Below are positions 1-11,145 of a DNA stretch of 64,000 bases, one piece after another (positions within the stretch are counted from its first letter, which is position 1; each line of letters begins with the position of its first letter). The stretch is from Pollenia angustigena (taxonomy: Eukaryota; Arthropoda; Insecta; Diptera; Polleniidae). The stretch lies in NCBI GenBank assembly GCA_930367215.1, contig OV884059.1, positions 153,076,511-153,140,510 of the forward strand. Reading direction: 5' to 3'. The translations under genes and the position numbers were made by a program. Below the pieces are notes generated by a model, which ran no database searches, was not told where the DNA came from, and saw only the letters and a list, made by a program, of their open reading frames with translations.

Positions 1-420
1 AAAACTAACAGTTATTTTTTGATTTTTATTTTTTTGAACAAATTTAACAGTTATTTTTAGATTTTTATTTTTTCGAGCAAAAATAAAAGTTATTCTTTTA
101 ATAAATTTACGTGTTTTATTAATTTAGATGACTTTAATAATTATTTTAATGTGCATAAGGAATTCCAATGATAATTAAACACTAAAATAAAAATTTCAAG
201 TCAACTAAATTATTAAATCACGTACATTTATTTAGAGAACAACTTTTATTTTTGCTCGAAAAAATAAAAATCAAAAAATAACTGTTATTTTTGCTCAAAA
301 AAATAAAAATCAAAAAATAACTGTTATTTTTGATCGAAAAAATAAAAATCAAAAAATAACAGTTATTTTTGTTCAAATATATAAAAATCAAAATTATAAA
401 AATCAATATATTTTATCATT
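1..420. repeat. Fold-back array of 39-bp AT-rich tandem repeats (cut by window edge)
   Basis: Units beginning near 253, 292, 331 and 370 repeat every 39 bases; each contains TTTTTGCTCGAAAAAATAAA or a close variant followed by AACTGTTATTT. At 1-95 about two units occur in the opposite orientation, so the region forms a large inverted repeat around a spacer (about 112-218). Sequence beyond position 1 is not visible. The structure resembles the arms of a Foldback-type element; no coding sequence was seen. Confidence 0.7.
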
Positions 421-1962
421 GACAAGTGCATAAGGAACAATATGGTATACTTGAATAAGATTTTCGACATTTACTTCTATGTGTTTTTTTTTTTTGTTTT
501 AAAATTCCAATATAACTTTTATTTGCGGTCCCTGCTTTTTAAGGCCTAGATTAAATTTAAAATTTACAATTGACATACTCAAAAAAATAAAAAAGTAAAT
601 TAACGCTCTTTTCACCCTTGATAGTAAAGTCCCTTGTAGGCCTTGTGAATCTTATTAATTTAGTTAAAGTACTTAGATTTCCAGCACTGCAACAACAAAA
701 TGTATTAGACTAAAAAAATCCAACAAAAAGCTGTAATAAACACGTTTGTTAAATAACCGAAAATAAAACAGTTTAAGAAACTATATATGTCTCTCTCCCT
801 CACTCAGCAACTTCAATAATTTACAATACTAACGAAGACGATACTCACGCTTTATCGTAAAAAATCGTATTAATTAAAGCAGAGGTTTACACTTAATACA
901 AAGGGTGAAAACCGCTACTGTTAACTGCAATTTAAAGTGAACTTTTTTTGGCCGCTAGAAAAATTTATTTGTATGTACATATCGCCCCCTTAATAAAACA
1001 ATAGCGTATGTGATATTTTTGAGATCAAATATTTTAATAAAAATATCGTAAAATTTTTGAATAAAACAGCGTATACCATACAAAATAAAATAGTGTATCA
1101 GATGCATCATACGAATTCCTTAAAAACTAAAATAGCCTATATGAAGGACTTGCACTTTGAATGACTTTATTATGGTCTTAAAGGATGCGTAGAATAAAAA
1201 AATGGTCAATTTAAAGACATGAAACGGTATTATGTATTCGTCGAAAATTCCAATATGAAGAATTTTTATTTACCGCGATATTGAGGTGTTAATAGACATC
1301 CGATTTGACAAAAACTTTAAACACGATTTTCTCAAAACCCCAAAAAAAAGTATACACTATTGTTTTATTAAGAGGACGATATGTAATTATGAAAATTATA
1401 TTAAATTTTTAACAAAAACATGAAACAGGTAGTTAAATAGTTCTTGCTACTAAAAAATTTAAAAAAAAAATTTGTCTCTCAAATCGTATTGCTGCGTGGA
1501 AAAATCACTCTCTCGTTGCAAGTTTTTAAAGAACATAAACACTTTCTAATAACAGTTATTAAAAATAACCAATAATTTTCTGTTATTGAACAGACTTAGT
1601 ATTTGGCTTTAAAACGTCAAAAAACACCGTTGAAAGTATTGAATACCCAAATAATATGCATTGAGTATTATTGAGTAATGAAAAGTATTAGAATTTGCCA
1701 GAACTAGATCAATGCCTTACTATAAAATACTTTTTTTTTAACTGACTAGTCCTTGAGAAAATTAAGTAGCTTGCATCACATAATTTGCTGAGTCTCGAAA
1801 TCTTGCCATTCAACCACAAAAGAAAGATCACAAAACTTAGGTTGACCTGCATTATGGAAACAGTCTTCCATAAGAGGTCCCACATCCGAAATTTATTTTA
1901 AAAATATCTCCTAAAAATACTGATATTTATAAAATAAATTAATCCAACAATATTATTTTCAG
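421..1962. other. AT-rich non-coding DNA, probably intron of the gene ending at 2350
   Basis: No coding potential was recognised. The stretch lies directly upstream of a clear splice acceptor at 1961-1962, so it is most simply the last intron of that gene. It holds one MITE (977-1384). Confidence 0.45.
977..1384. mobile_element. MITE with ~30-bp terminal inverted repeats, TA target
   Basis: The left end ACATATCGCCCCCTTAATAA is matched in reverse complement by the right end around 1350-1384, with a few mismatches. TA dinucleotides flank both ends (GTA/ACAT and ATGT/TA), suggesting a Tc1/mariner/pogo-type target, but the exact ends are uncertain. The 408-bp element is non-coding. Confidence 0.65.
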
Positions 1963-2350
1963 AGCCACAATATACACCCCCAAAGTGGAAGAAAATAACA
2001 GAGTAGCTGATACATGGCGTCTAAAGAATCGTGCCATGTCCATTGATAACATTTCCATGGTGTCCTCTGCCACGGAAATTATATCCAGTCACATAAATAA
2101 AGAAAATTCAAATGGCTATGCCCAAAATGGTGTTTATAATGGACATGACAGCAAGTCAGTTAATGGAGACAATTATCAGCAAATTAATATAGACTTGCAA
2201 CAACAGCAACAACAATACCAGCTGCAGCAGCAACAACAGCAGCATCAGCAACAACAACAACAACAACAGCAGGAGGAAGATGAACATGAAAATATAATAC
2301 CATGGCGTGCTCAATTAAGAAAAACAAATAGCAGACTGAGTTTAATTTAA
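1963..2350 (+). CDS. 3'-terminal coding exon of an unrecognised gene, polyQ-rich C-terminus
   Basis: A pyrimidine-rich acceptor ending at 1961-1962 opens an exon in which one base completes a split codon and 128 codons follow to TAA at 2348-2350. The peptide begins ATIYTPKVEENNRVADTWRL, continues through a Ser-rich stretch, and has a glutamine tract (about 2196-2272) broken by Y, L and H. It then turns acidic (EEDEHE) and ends basic with PWRAQLRKTNSRLSLI. The conserved-looking start and end with a polyQ insert between them look like a real protein C-terminus. I do not recognise the gene. Upstream exons lie outside the window, so the protein is partial here. No ATG start is expected within this exon. 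Poly(A) signals follow at 2575 and 2881. Confidence 0.75.
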
Positions 2351-2574
2351 GCATTAAAAATAAATCCCTGCCACTTCCTAACAAAAAACGAAATATACAA
2401 TTTTATTTAAACATAAACTCAAAGAAAATTAATTTGTGCGAGATTTATTTTTAAAAGAATTTTTTTACTTAAATGCATTTTTTTGCTTTCTTTGCATACA
2501 TATTTTTGTCTTTATTTTAATTTAAAACAAAAAAAAAAAAAAAAAATACACAATTTGTAATTTATCTTAAATAG

Positions 2575-2580
2575 AATAAA
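2575..2580 (+). terminator. Candidate poly(A) signal AATAAA
   Basis: AATAAA occurs 225 bases after the stop codon of the terminal exon, in a 3' UTR-like AT-rich stretch. A second AATAAA lies at 2881-2886. Either could define the transcript end. Confidence 0.5.
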
Positions 2581-2880
2581 AGAGTGCTTGATTTTATTTA
2601 TGTTTTTAAGTCGAATATTGTAAAAAAAAAACTTATTTAGAGATTTGCAGATTATTAAATTTTTTGTTTACGTAGTTTTAAAATATTCTTTTTTTTTTAT
2701 TTAAAGCCCCTTTCTTAAGTGGGATTTGCGGTGCAATATTACATGACTTTAAAAGTTTTGAAAAAGATATTTTTATATTTTTTTGTAATTTAACAAATTT
2801 AAAGTTGTGTAAAACGTTGAACACTAACTTAAAATGAAAATTCGAAACAAAACCGAAACTGGGTGCTGTATAAAGATCAA

Positions 2881-2886
2881 AATAAA
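2881..2886 (+). terminator. Second candidate poly(A) signal AATAAA
   Basis: This is a distal alternative for the gene ending at 2350. It would give a 3' UTR of about 550 bases. Confidence 0.4.
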
Positions 2887-3109
2887 CATTTATTGATTTA
2901 TAATTATAAAAAGAAATTTAATAATAATGTTAATTCCTTTCGGTACCATTATTCAAATTCAAATTTCACTATATTAAAATTATGAATTTATTATATATTT
3001 TCTTAACTTGTTATTTGTTATACAATTAATTAATTTATATAAATATAAATATGTATTAATAAAAAGTTTATAAAAAAAAAAAAAAAATGGCTTTTATATG
3101 AAAGATGTT

Positions 3110-3253
3110 AGTGCCGGTTCACACACGTCAAGTTTGACTCGTCAAGTCTTGAGTTTTTAGGAGAGAGGGGAAAAGAAATGGCATTCTCTTTTCCCTTCTC
3201 TTCTAAAAGGTCAAGACTTGCCGAGTCAAACTTGACATGTGTGAACCAGCACT
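3110..3253. mobile_element. Hairpin MITE, 144 bp
   Basis: AGTGCCGGTTCACACA at 3110 is mirrored by TGTGTGAACCAGCACT ending at 3253. Complementarity continues inward (GTCAAGTTTGACTC against GAGTCAAACTTGAC), so almost the whole element folds into one hairpin. Non-coding. Confidence 0.75.
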
Positions 3254-3404
3254 TAAAATAATGGTAAAATAAATTAAAGTTTTATTTAAAAAACTTTACC
3301 CTAGTTTCCCTTATTGAAAAAAGCCTGACAACACTTTTGATTTTTGTTTTAATTTTAACTGCTCTTTTTTCAACAGAATTTTGAGAAGATTTTTTTATTT
3401 ATTA

Positions 3405-3538
3405 AGCAGCATAACATTTTTGTAAGTCTATCGTCACACTTGGTAAATATTTAATAAAATAAGAGTAACAACTACTTTTGCTTAGAGTAAGTGTGCTTTA
3501 CCATAGACATAATCAAAAAATAAAATTATTATGCTGCT
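3405..3538. mobile_element. Short inverted-repeat element, 134 bp
   Basis: AGCAGCATAA at 3405 is mirrored by TTATGCTGCT ending at 3538. A second complementary block (AAGTCTAT against ATAGAC) lies inside. Non-coding. Confidence 0.55.
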
Positions 3539-3547
3539 AGATATACA

Positions 3548-3787
3548 GCCATATCACAGAGTACAATTCCGTTCGGAAACGGAATTCATTCCGTATTTTG
3601 GTGCTTCAGAAAATGACGAAAAAATGTTTCGGAATGAAACCATTTTTGTTTTCATGAACGGTATGGGAGTTGTCTGTATCTGAAAGGCCATTTAACTATC
3701 AAAATACACTTTCCATCAACAAACAAATATGTTTTCTTCAATTCCGAACGGAATCATTCCGAACGGAATTGTACTCTGTGACATGGC
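3548..3787. mobile_element. Hairpin MITE, 240 bp
   Basis: GCCATATCACAGAGTACAAT at the left is mirrored by ATTGTACTCTGTGACATGGC at the right. Inside are several copies of TTCCGTTCGGAA or TTCCGAACGGAA, themselves palindromic. Non-coding. Confidence 0.75.
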
Positions 3788-3916
3788 CCATAGAAAAAAA
3801 ATATATTTTAAAAGATACGGTTCCATAACCAAAGTTATATTGGATTTAAAGGAAATGCAATTTTAATTTACCTATTGGTATACCACCCAACATAATATTA
3901 ATAGCAATTAAATATT

Positions 3917-4040
3917 CACCCTTATCGTGTTTGTTGTATTTAATATACGTCTACGAGTGTTTGGTAATAGATTAAAGAGAACGTGAACTTATTTCCTTTA
4001 ATCTATTACCAAACAGTCGTAGGTATACACGATAAGGGTG
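3917..4040. mobile_element. Hairpin MITE, 124 bp
   Basis: CACCCTTATCGTGT is mirrored by ACACGATAAGGGTG. The arms continue (TTTGGTAATAGATTAAAG against CTTTAATCTATTACCAAA) almost to the centre. ATT-rich flanks (TTAAATATT and ATTTAATGA) may include a target duplication. Confidence 0.75.
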
Positions 4041-5745
4041 ATTTAATGAATTGCCAGGGAAGGTATCAGAAAATTAGTAAGCAAATGAAAAGAGTAGAGC
4101 TGTGTACGTGAGTGCTTGTTTACTCACGATATCGACCGCTCAAAAATAAATTAAATATAATCACGCAAGATAATTATTAAAATTCTCATGACCATGCAAT
4201 AAAAAGATTTATGTTATCACACACGCTCACACACGATTATTTCTAAAGTCTCACGCACACTCACAAAAGATTTAATTTTTCAAAATATGTATATTTAATT
4301 TAAAATTTTTATAATGATAACATTATGTGGATAAACCCTGTAGGAAATTTCAAAAGTAACAGTGCACTTATCAGTGTTACCACCAGCAAAATTCAAAATT
4401 ACACTTGAGTTGAAGCAAAATTATCCGATTTAAATGAAATTACACCTGATATAAAATTGTAGTTTTATTTACTGAAAGAAGCAAAAACACAACAAACTCA
4501 TTGAAAGAAGAGCCAAACTGTTAAGATTCTTATTGTAATTTAAAATAAATTAACAAAAATAATATTAAAAACTTAAAAGCATAAAAAAAACATAAAATAA
4601 AACTCCTAAAATAATGAGTTAGCTGAGTTAGGAAAGTTCAAAATGCTGATTGTCATTCCTTTTTAATTAGAGTTTTTAGCCCCGTAGCGCTTACGAAAGG
4701 TTAGCTGTCAAACGAACTGTCATACTGCTTTCACTTTTTGCTCAGTCACATCATCATGAATAGATTCATGCTTGAAAAACGTCACCAAATTATCTAAAAT
4801 GAGCCATCGATTCTCGCAACTTTATGATTTAAATGACGAAACTTATTTTTCACAAATAAAGGCAATGTGTTGATATAGAAATGATAAAGTGTCAATTAGA
4901 CTTTTAGGCCGTGCGATGTGACACCTCATGTTGGTTTTCCGTAGGGCTCTGAAGTCACTGGTTTGTGCTAGCAACAATTGACGTCTTGGAGGTCAACATT
5001 GTGCATCAACAATGCTCGAAAAAGAGAAACAAAATTGGACGTCTGCAATGCGTTTCGTCAAGGACAGGCGCGGTTCCCATTTGTTTGAAATCAGTTTCAA
5101 ATGGTAATGTCGTGTAATTATCTGCGATTAATATTAATTTTTTTTTTTGTTTAAGTTTTAGGTCTTAAGAAATACCTTTTATACTTATTTAGTAAACTGT
5201 AAAGTAGAACTGTCCTATTCGTTATTCAGTTTTACAACCGTTAAGGGCGTTAAGTATTCATCAAACTAAAGCATTTGAAAGTTGCCAGATAAAAATAAAA
5301 TTAATTATATGTTGGAATATTGGAAACATATCTTCCCCCAGGCTAGTTTTTAGTTTAAATAACTTTTTTCAATAGACTTTTAGGTTCTAAGTCACTATGA
5401 TAGCCATCTCTATCCAAATCTATGAATTCATCTTGCGACATTCGTCATTGATCTTTTGAAAATATATATTTAATGATTGAAGACTTTTCTTAAAAAAAAC
5501 GAGACTTTGGTACAGAAGACTGTGCATTTTTTATCAACAATATATAAAGGGAAATAAATGTCGTCACTGATATCGAATCTTGATTTTATTTAGGTATCGG
5601 AAGTAAGAATTTTAAATTACAACTGAATTATACCTAAGAGAAATTACCCACGCTCTACCCACTACAGTAAAAATTATACCAAATTCGGGTAGTTACCCAC
5701 AAAGTGGCAACACTAGCCCTTGTTCACAATATACATTGTTACATC
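4041..5745. other. Unassigned non-coding stretch
   Basis: No gene or complete repeat was resolved. A GC-richer segment at about 4690-5110 has broken reading frames and may be an old transposon relic, but I could not assign it to a family. Confidence 0.4.
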
Positions 5746-5759
5746 GAATAATAAAACAT
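5746..5759. repeat. Target-site duplication, 3' side of the LINE
   Basis: GAATAATAAAACAT, identical to 11334-11347. Confidence 0.85.
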
Positions 5760-5948
5760 TTTATTTATTTATTAGTTATCATAACTTATAAAAACATTAG
5801 GACAACTTATTAGAGCAATGGCTACTAAGGCCTTCAGCTAGATATGTTACAGAATACTTTATAAACTATAATTAATCTAAACAATATTTACAAAATATAT
5901 ACACTTAGGCGATATAAATTTGATACACAATTGAAGATAAATTTTTTT

Positions 5949-7985
5949 TTATATGTCTTTGTATATTTTAATTGTTTTTAAATATTTTAGGATAGTGTTG
6001 ATGTTAGTTGGTGAGGGATTTGAGATGTATTGTAATGGATTAGATTTAAAAATGTGGTATCTCATTGCTGAAAATTTCGTGCAATATGATAAAATATGAG
6101 TAATGGAAATGGTACTTGTGTTGCAATATGGACATTGGTCCGATGAGTTAGGCTCCATTAGGTGTTTCTTTGTAATTAAAGTATGACCTAGCCTGAGTCT
6201 GATGAATTTAGAATAATCTTGGGTGCTAATAGCCTTATTGGTGTTAAAGTTGATATAGTCTCTAATATTTATTTTTTTTCTATTAATTTCTCTATACCAA
6301 TCCGATGTTTTTAACCATAGGTCCGTTTGTTGGATCAGTGAATTACGTATATAGCCGAGTATGTCGTTAGTATTTATGTTATTAGTCAGGTAAAGAGGAG
6401 ATCGGAGTGCAGCCTTTGCGGCAGAGTCCGCGAATTCATTGCCCGGAATTAAGCAGTGTCCAGGAATCCATAATAACAAGATCCTGAGATAGTTGTTTAT
6501 TAAAAAATTTCTTATGTTCGTGGCATAAAAATCATTGTTGTGGATGTTCTTTATGGCATGGATGGCCGAGAGTGAGTCAGTGCAGATAATATTGTTACTT
6601 GTTAGGTTTTTTATATGTTTTATTGCTTCAAATATTGCTATTATTTCCGCAGAAAAGACTGTGGAATAGGAGGGGAGTATGGAAGCTTTAATAATGGTGT
6701 TTTCGGTCGTAACGCTATATGAAAGGATTTGCTCGCTTTTCGAGCCGTCCGTATATAACAACTTATAATTTGTATACCTGTTGATAATTTCCTGAAAGCA
6801 TTTTCTATAAATAATTGGCGGAGTAGTATCTTTAGGGTATTGGCTTAGAGAGGTAATGAAACAGTTGGACTGTAAATACCATGGTGGCCGAGATGAGATA
6901 ATAATTTTGTTTTTAGGTGTTATTGGTAAGTTGTTAACTCTTCCAAAGTTAAAAATTCTACTAATAGTAGATTGGATTCTGTTTGAGTTAGATTTTTTTG
7001 CAAGTTGTTGTGTTATTTTGTGAATAGGTGAGTCTGAACTGTTGAGTACATTACGTAAAAGTTTAAAGGTGTAAATATCCCTACTTGTTTCAAGTGGAAT
7101 GAAACCCGCTTCAAAAAGCATATTGTGGACTGGTGTGGTCCGAAACGCTTTGAGAGAAATTCTGAGGGAAGAATTAATAACAGTTTTGACCTTTTGCAAT
7201 GAAGATTTAGGTGTCCAACCATACAAATAAATACCATAATGGATTTTCGATAATAGTAGAGCTTTAATAGCAGATATTACCGTGTAAGTGTTGCAATAAA
7301 ATTTTTTGTTCGATAGGCATTTTATTATGTTAAGTCTACGGGTTAAATCATTTGTAATGTAAAGAATGTGGTCGTTCCAATTGTATTTCGAATTGAATAT
7401 TAGACCTAAGATTTTTAAAGAAGTAGTATTTTCTATTGTAAATGTGCCTGAGGATACGTTTGGTTGACAGGATCTTTTCCTGCAAATGTGCAAGTGTTTA
7501 CATTTAGATAAGGATAGTTCCGCACCTGAATAATTACACCAGTTTTTTATATGGTTTATCAGTGATTCAATATTAATGGTTAGATTTTTTTCTTTTGAAA
7601 GGGTTTTTATAATGTAAAAATCATCAGCGTAAGCACAAAATTTGTATTCTTTAAGCGATAGTAAATGTTCGCTAAGTTTGTTGTAAGAGATAAGGAATAA
7701 AATTACCGAGAGTGGCGACCCCTGTGGGATCCCATTGGGTAATGGGTATAGTTTGGAATATTGATTGCCTAGCTTTATTCTGATTTGCCTATTTGAAAGA
7801 AAGTTAACGATATACCGTATAATGTTGGGTCCTAATCTCCATTCAATTAATTGTTGTATTATTGTATGCCTGCCTATCTTGTCAAAAGCTTTTGAAAAGT
7901 CTAATGATATAATTGAGATATGATTTTTGTGTGAAAGTGAATTTGTAATTATGTGATCAATGAATAGGTGGGCACCAAAGGCGGT
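5949..7985 (-). pseudogene. LINE ORF2, C-terminal reverse transcriptase and RNase H
   Basis: The frame is open from about 7980 to the stop at 5949. It has motif A (SIISLDFSKAFDKIGRH), motif B (PNGIPQGSPLS) and the catalytic box FCAYADDFYI near 7640. The thumb follows, then an RNase H domain with LLYTDGSKSE, VFSAEIIAIFEAI, ICTDSLSAI and WIPGHCLIPGNEFAD, which supplies the four acidic residues plus His expected of the domain. A C-terminal CPYC...H...C knuckle (CPYCNTSTISITHILSYC) closes the protein, as in I-type elements. This is the best-preserved part of ORF2. A methionine-type start at 7493 is an artefact of the broken frame. Confidence 0.9.
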
Positions 7986-9056
7986 TAGCTATTATTTTAT
8001 CTAGGAGTTTCGAGATACATAGATTCAAAGAGATAGGTCTGTACGATTTTATTTGGGTTTTGTCTAAGTTAGGTTTCGGAATGGGGGCAATCGTACTAGT
8101 CTTGTAAAAATGAGGAATGTAGCTAGATAAAATTAGGTTGTAGAGATGAATAAGTCTGTGTTTTGTTTTATCATTGAGGTTTTTTATCATAGGGTATGAA
8201 ATTCTATCAATACCGGGGGTTTTACCTCTCAATTTGCCGAGAGCAAATTCCAACTCAGTGATAGTAATATTACCCTCAATTGCAATAGCCTCTTCGGTGA
8301 GGTTAGATACAGTACCCATATCCAATATAGAATATTTATTTGATCTAAATTCATTTGAAAAATTCTGGTCATTTGATTCTGAGGACCAGTATTGTCCGAA
8401 TTCTTCAGCTATAGATTGTTTGTCAGATAAAGATTGATTTGGGTTCGAGACTGAGTGAAGGGTATGAATTGTTTGTGGTAGGTTGAGGCCACAGAAAGTT
8501 CTGATATTTGACCATATTTTATTGGTTGGGGTTTCCGGATTAATTTCTGCAGTAAAGTTTGAAATTGACGTGCTTTTAGCAACTTTTAATTCTCTTTTAA
8601 ATTTGGCCACTGCCCTTTTAAAGTTTACGATATTAACTGTGTTAATATTTCGTTTAAGTATGCGCCATAAACTGTTTTTTTCCTTTTTTAGTTCATTAAG
8701 ATGATTGTTCCACCAAGGAACCGTTTTTTTAATGGAAGGATTTATTTGTGGAATGGAGATGTTAGCGCTTTGAAGAATGATTTTTTGAATATTTGCAGCT
8801 TCTTGATTAATGTTGTTGCTAATAGGACGATTTTCGTCAAATTGCAATGAGAGGTCTTTGAACTTTTCCCAATCTGCTTTACTTGTGATAAATTTTGGTC
8901 TAGGTTTAGAAGAGTTGACTTGAGGTGAAATGAAAAGCTTAATGATTATAGGAAAATGATCACTTCCATGAAGGTCATCTTCTGTTTTCCAATTAGATTG
9001 TATTTTTAAGTAGGGAGAACCAAATGTTAAATCTATGTGTGTGAGGGCGCATCATT
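7957..9056 (-). pseudogene. LINE ORF2, linker and N-terminal half of reverse transcriptase
   Basis: After the inverted duplication the frame resumes with GSDHFPIIIKLF (end of the endonuclease), a basic linker (WWNNHLNELKKEKNSLWRIL), then reverse-transcriptase landmarks including GKTPGIDRISYPMIK and SYRPISLNLCISKLLDKII. It ends at 7957 in a frameshift just after ANRLW. The next segment resumes in another frame in the QFGF-to-HL region, so about 20 expected residues seem to be missing at the junction. Reverse transcriptase copies the element RNA at the nicked target. Confidence 0.85.
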
Positions 9057-9086
9057 CCCTCACACACATAGATTTAACATTTGGTT
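9018..9086. repeat. Perfect 30-bp inverted repeat with 9-bp spacer inside LINE ORF2
   Basis: AACCAAATGTTAAATCTATG and the ten bases after it (9018-9047) are repeated as exact reverse complement at 9057-9086, around the spacer CGCATCATT. It interrupts ORF2 between endonuclease motifs. The downstream arm continues the expected coding sequence, so the other arm is the inserted copy. Confidence 0.9.
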
Positions 9087-9599
9087 GAGTGTTGGTGAGC
9101 CATCGTTAAAAACTACACAATTTGATTGGGTGATATAATCAGTTAAGATGTTACCCCTGGCGTTATTTGCGGCAGACCCCCATAGGGAATGCCAACTGTT
9201 AAAATCCCCTGTTATAAGGACGTTATTGTCAAATTGGTCAAACATATTTTTTAATGTTGTTATATTGAAATTAATTGAAGGAGGAATGTATGTATTAATG
9301 ATTGTAAATTTGTTTTTGGCTTGAATAGTAGCACCAACAGCATCAATGTCGTTAGGTAGGGTAAGAGGGGAGTATTGAAGGGAGTTGTGTATTAAAAGGG
9401 CAACTCCACCATACGAATGGGTTGCAGAATTTTTGAAAAATATTTTGTAGTTTAGTGGTATTGGAAGGCCTGACAGGGAGTGAAAGTGGGTTTCTTGGAG
9501 TGATATTACTTTTGGATTATATTTTTTTATAAATAACTGAAGTTCATTATAGTTGTTCGTATATCCTTTGATGTTCCATTGAATTATGGGAATGCTCAT
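9060..9599 (-). pseudogene. LINE ORF2, APE-type endonuclease part (interrupted)
   Basis: From ATG at 9599 the frame reads MSIPIIQWNIKGYTNNYNEL, the start of an apurinic-type endonuclease. Catalytic-type residues are visible: N in QWNIKG, E in LQETH, and D and N in TGDFNSWHSLWG. In full-length elements this nuclease nicks the genomic target. The frame runs into a stop at 9060 because of a 30-bp inverted duplication (9018-9086). The remaining endonuclease motif, SDH, appears beyond that in another frame, in GSDHFPI. An alternative TTG start at 9638 is less likely than this ATG. Confidence 0.88.
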
Positions 9600-9885
9600 G
9601 TTGAAGGAAATTTTAAATGTAGATAGAATTAACAACAATTAAAATTAATAAAAAGAAAAAAAAAAAAAAATTTATAGAAAAGAGAAATAGAATAGTATAG
9701 TAGTAAGAAAGAAAATCAGTGTATTTAGGAGAACTAACAAGAGAAACTGCATGCAATGACCACGTCCCCCAGGTTTCCCCCGAGACTAACCACGAAAATA
9801 CTCCCATAGAGCTTGAGAAAAAAAAACTCCATGGAAGCAGCCCGCACCAGTCCCGGGGCCCGCGGGGCGGACCAAAACAATACAA

Positions 9886-11145
9886 TCACTCTCGCATCAT
9901 GTTCTCATCGTCGCTGATATCAATTTTATCATTATTTAAATTATTCTTAAGATTAAGTTTACTTGTGGTTTTTAGCTTAGTTTTTAATTGTGCTTTTAGC
10001 CGATTAGATGTATTTCTAGGAAGTATTTTGGTTGATCCCCCCGATCTTAAAGAGTAGGAGGATTGATCAATATGTTCCAGAATAATGGATTGTGGTTGAG
10101 TGCTGGTGGAAGTATTTTTTTGTGGGTTATTGTTGATAGTAGTTATAGATGCAGCAGGTTTAGGAGCAGTTTTGGTATTTTTAGAGTTTTCTGAGGACTT
10201 CAGAATGGGATCATCATAGCTTACCAGTTTAGAACGACCGGACGTTGTATTATTGGAGCTGGTAACCATTGCAAAAGAAGTATTTTTGGTTGATTGTCTT
10301 TTATTGTAAATACGTTCAGCGTTTCCAAGGCCAGTTTTTTCAAGGACTCTGATAGCTTGAATTTCCTTATGTTTTAGAAAGATTGGACAATTTTTATCCT
10401 TAGCAGTGTGTTTATACTCAGTAAAGTTATTTTCTTTGCAATTGATGCAGCAAATTTCATTTTCACATATTTCCTCGGTGTCGGGAGTAATGTGGCTTAT
10501 GTTGCCACAGGAGTAGCATATTTTTTGATTTTGACAAGTTTTCTGAACGTGCCCGTAATGAAGGCAGTTGTTACATCTCATTGGTGGAGGAATGTATGGA
10601 CGGATATAAATTTTTTGATAGCCTAAGTAAATGTATTCTGGTAGATCAATAGCCGAGAAAGTCAGTACTAAAAGACCAGTTTCTTTTAGGTTTTTGTTTT
10701 CCATTCGCAAAATTTTTTTAACCTCGGTCACTTTTTGGCGTGCTAGGTTTGATTGGATTTCGTCTTCCGGAATATCAAAAAGATCCACTGAATAAATTAC
10801 ACCTTTCGAATAGTTTAATTTGTGTTCAGTTACTTCAACCTTAATATCTGCATTAATAGCCGTCAATTTAATAAGCTTATTAGCTTGAATTGAGTTTTTG
10901 GTTTTAATAAGCAATGTGCCATTACGTAATTTTTTGCATTCGGATACTTCGCCGTCACAGACAGAATCGATCACTTTTTTAATTAGAAATGGGGAGACAT
11001 TTGAAAGGGTCTTATCACTACCTACTCGACTAACCGAAAGGTAAGTAGGACCGCTAAGATTAGCTGGGATTCTTTTAGAAAAATCAAAATTTAAGCCGTG
11101 GCTCAATTGATTTTTTTTTATTGTAACGTCAGGTGGTTTGTTCAT
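9886..11145 (-). CDS. LINE ORF1, gag-like nucleic-acid-binding protein
   Basis: This is an uninterrupted 419-codon frame from ATG (MNKPPDVTIKK) to a stop at 9886. Around residues 190-255 it holds cysteine-histidine knuckles: CNNCLHYGHVQKTC fits CX2CX4HX4C, followed by CYSCGNISH... and CINCKENN...H...C variants. The segment before them has the fold-like spacing of retrotransposon gag (KGVIYSVDLFDIPEDEI), and the C-terminus is low-complexity Thr/Ser/Asn. In this family ORF1 binds the element RNA and forms the ribonucleoprotein used in target-primed reverse transcription. The ATG is the first in frame, just inside the 5' UTR. No disabling change was seen. The downstream gap of about 290 bases to ORF2 is partly GC-rich, unlike the rest. 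Confidence 0.9.
   Translation of the reverse strand: MNKPPDVTIKKNQLSHGLNFDFSKRIPANLSGPTYLSVSRVGSDKTLSNVSPFLIKKVIDSVCDGEVSECKKLRNGTLLIKTKNSIQANKLIKLTAINADIKVEVTEHKLNYSKGVIYSVDLFDIPEDEIQSNLARQKVTEVKKILRMENKNLKETGLLVLTFSAIDLPEYIYLGYQKIYIRPYIPPPMRCNNCLHYGHVQKTCQNQKICYSCGNISHITPDTEEICENEICCINCKENNFTEYKHTAKDKNCPIFLKHKEIQAIRVLEKTGLGNAERIYNKRQSTKNTSFAMVTSSNNTTSGRSKLVSYDDPILKSSENSKNTKTAPKPAASITTINNNPQKNTSTSTQPQSIILEHIDQSSYSLRSGGSTKILPRNTSNRLKAQLKTKLKTTSKLNLKNNLNNDKIDISDDENMMRE

Noticed and set aside
2184..2384. Minus-strand frame rich in Val and Ala
   Set aside because: It is the antisense of the CAG/CAA glutamine tract in the terminal exon.
4690..5110. Possible mariner transposase relic
   Set aside because: A start-like MNRFMLEKRHQII and later fragments vaguely recall mariner, but no catalytic motif or TIR was found.
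9719..10057. Plus-strand 112-codon frame
   Set aside because: It is antisense to the LINE ORF1 3' end and inter-ORF gap, without any domain.
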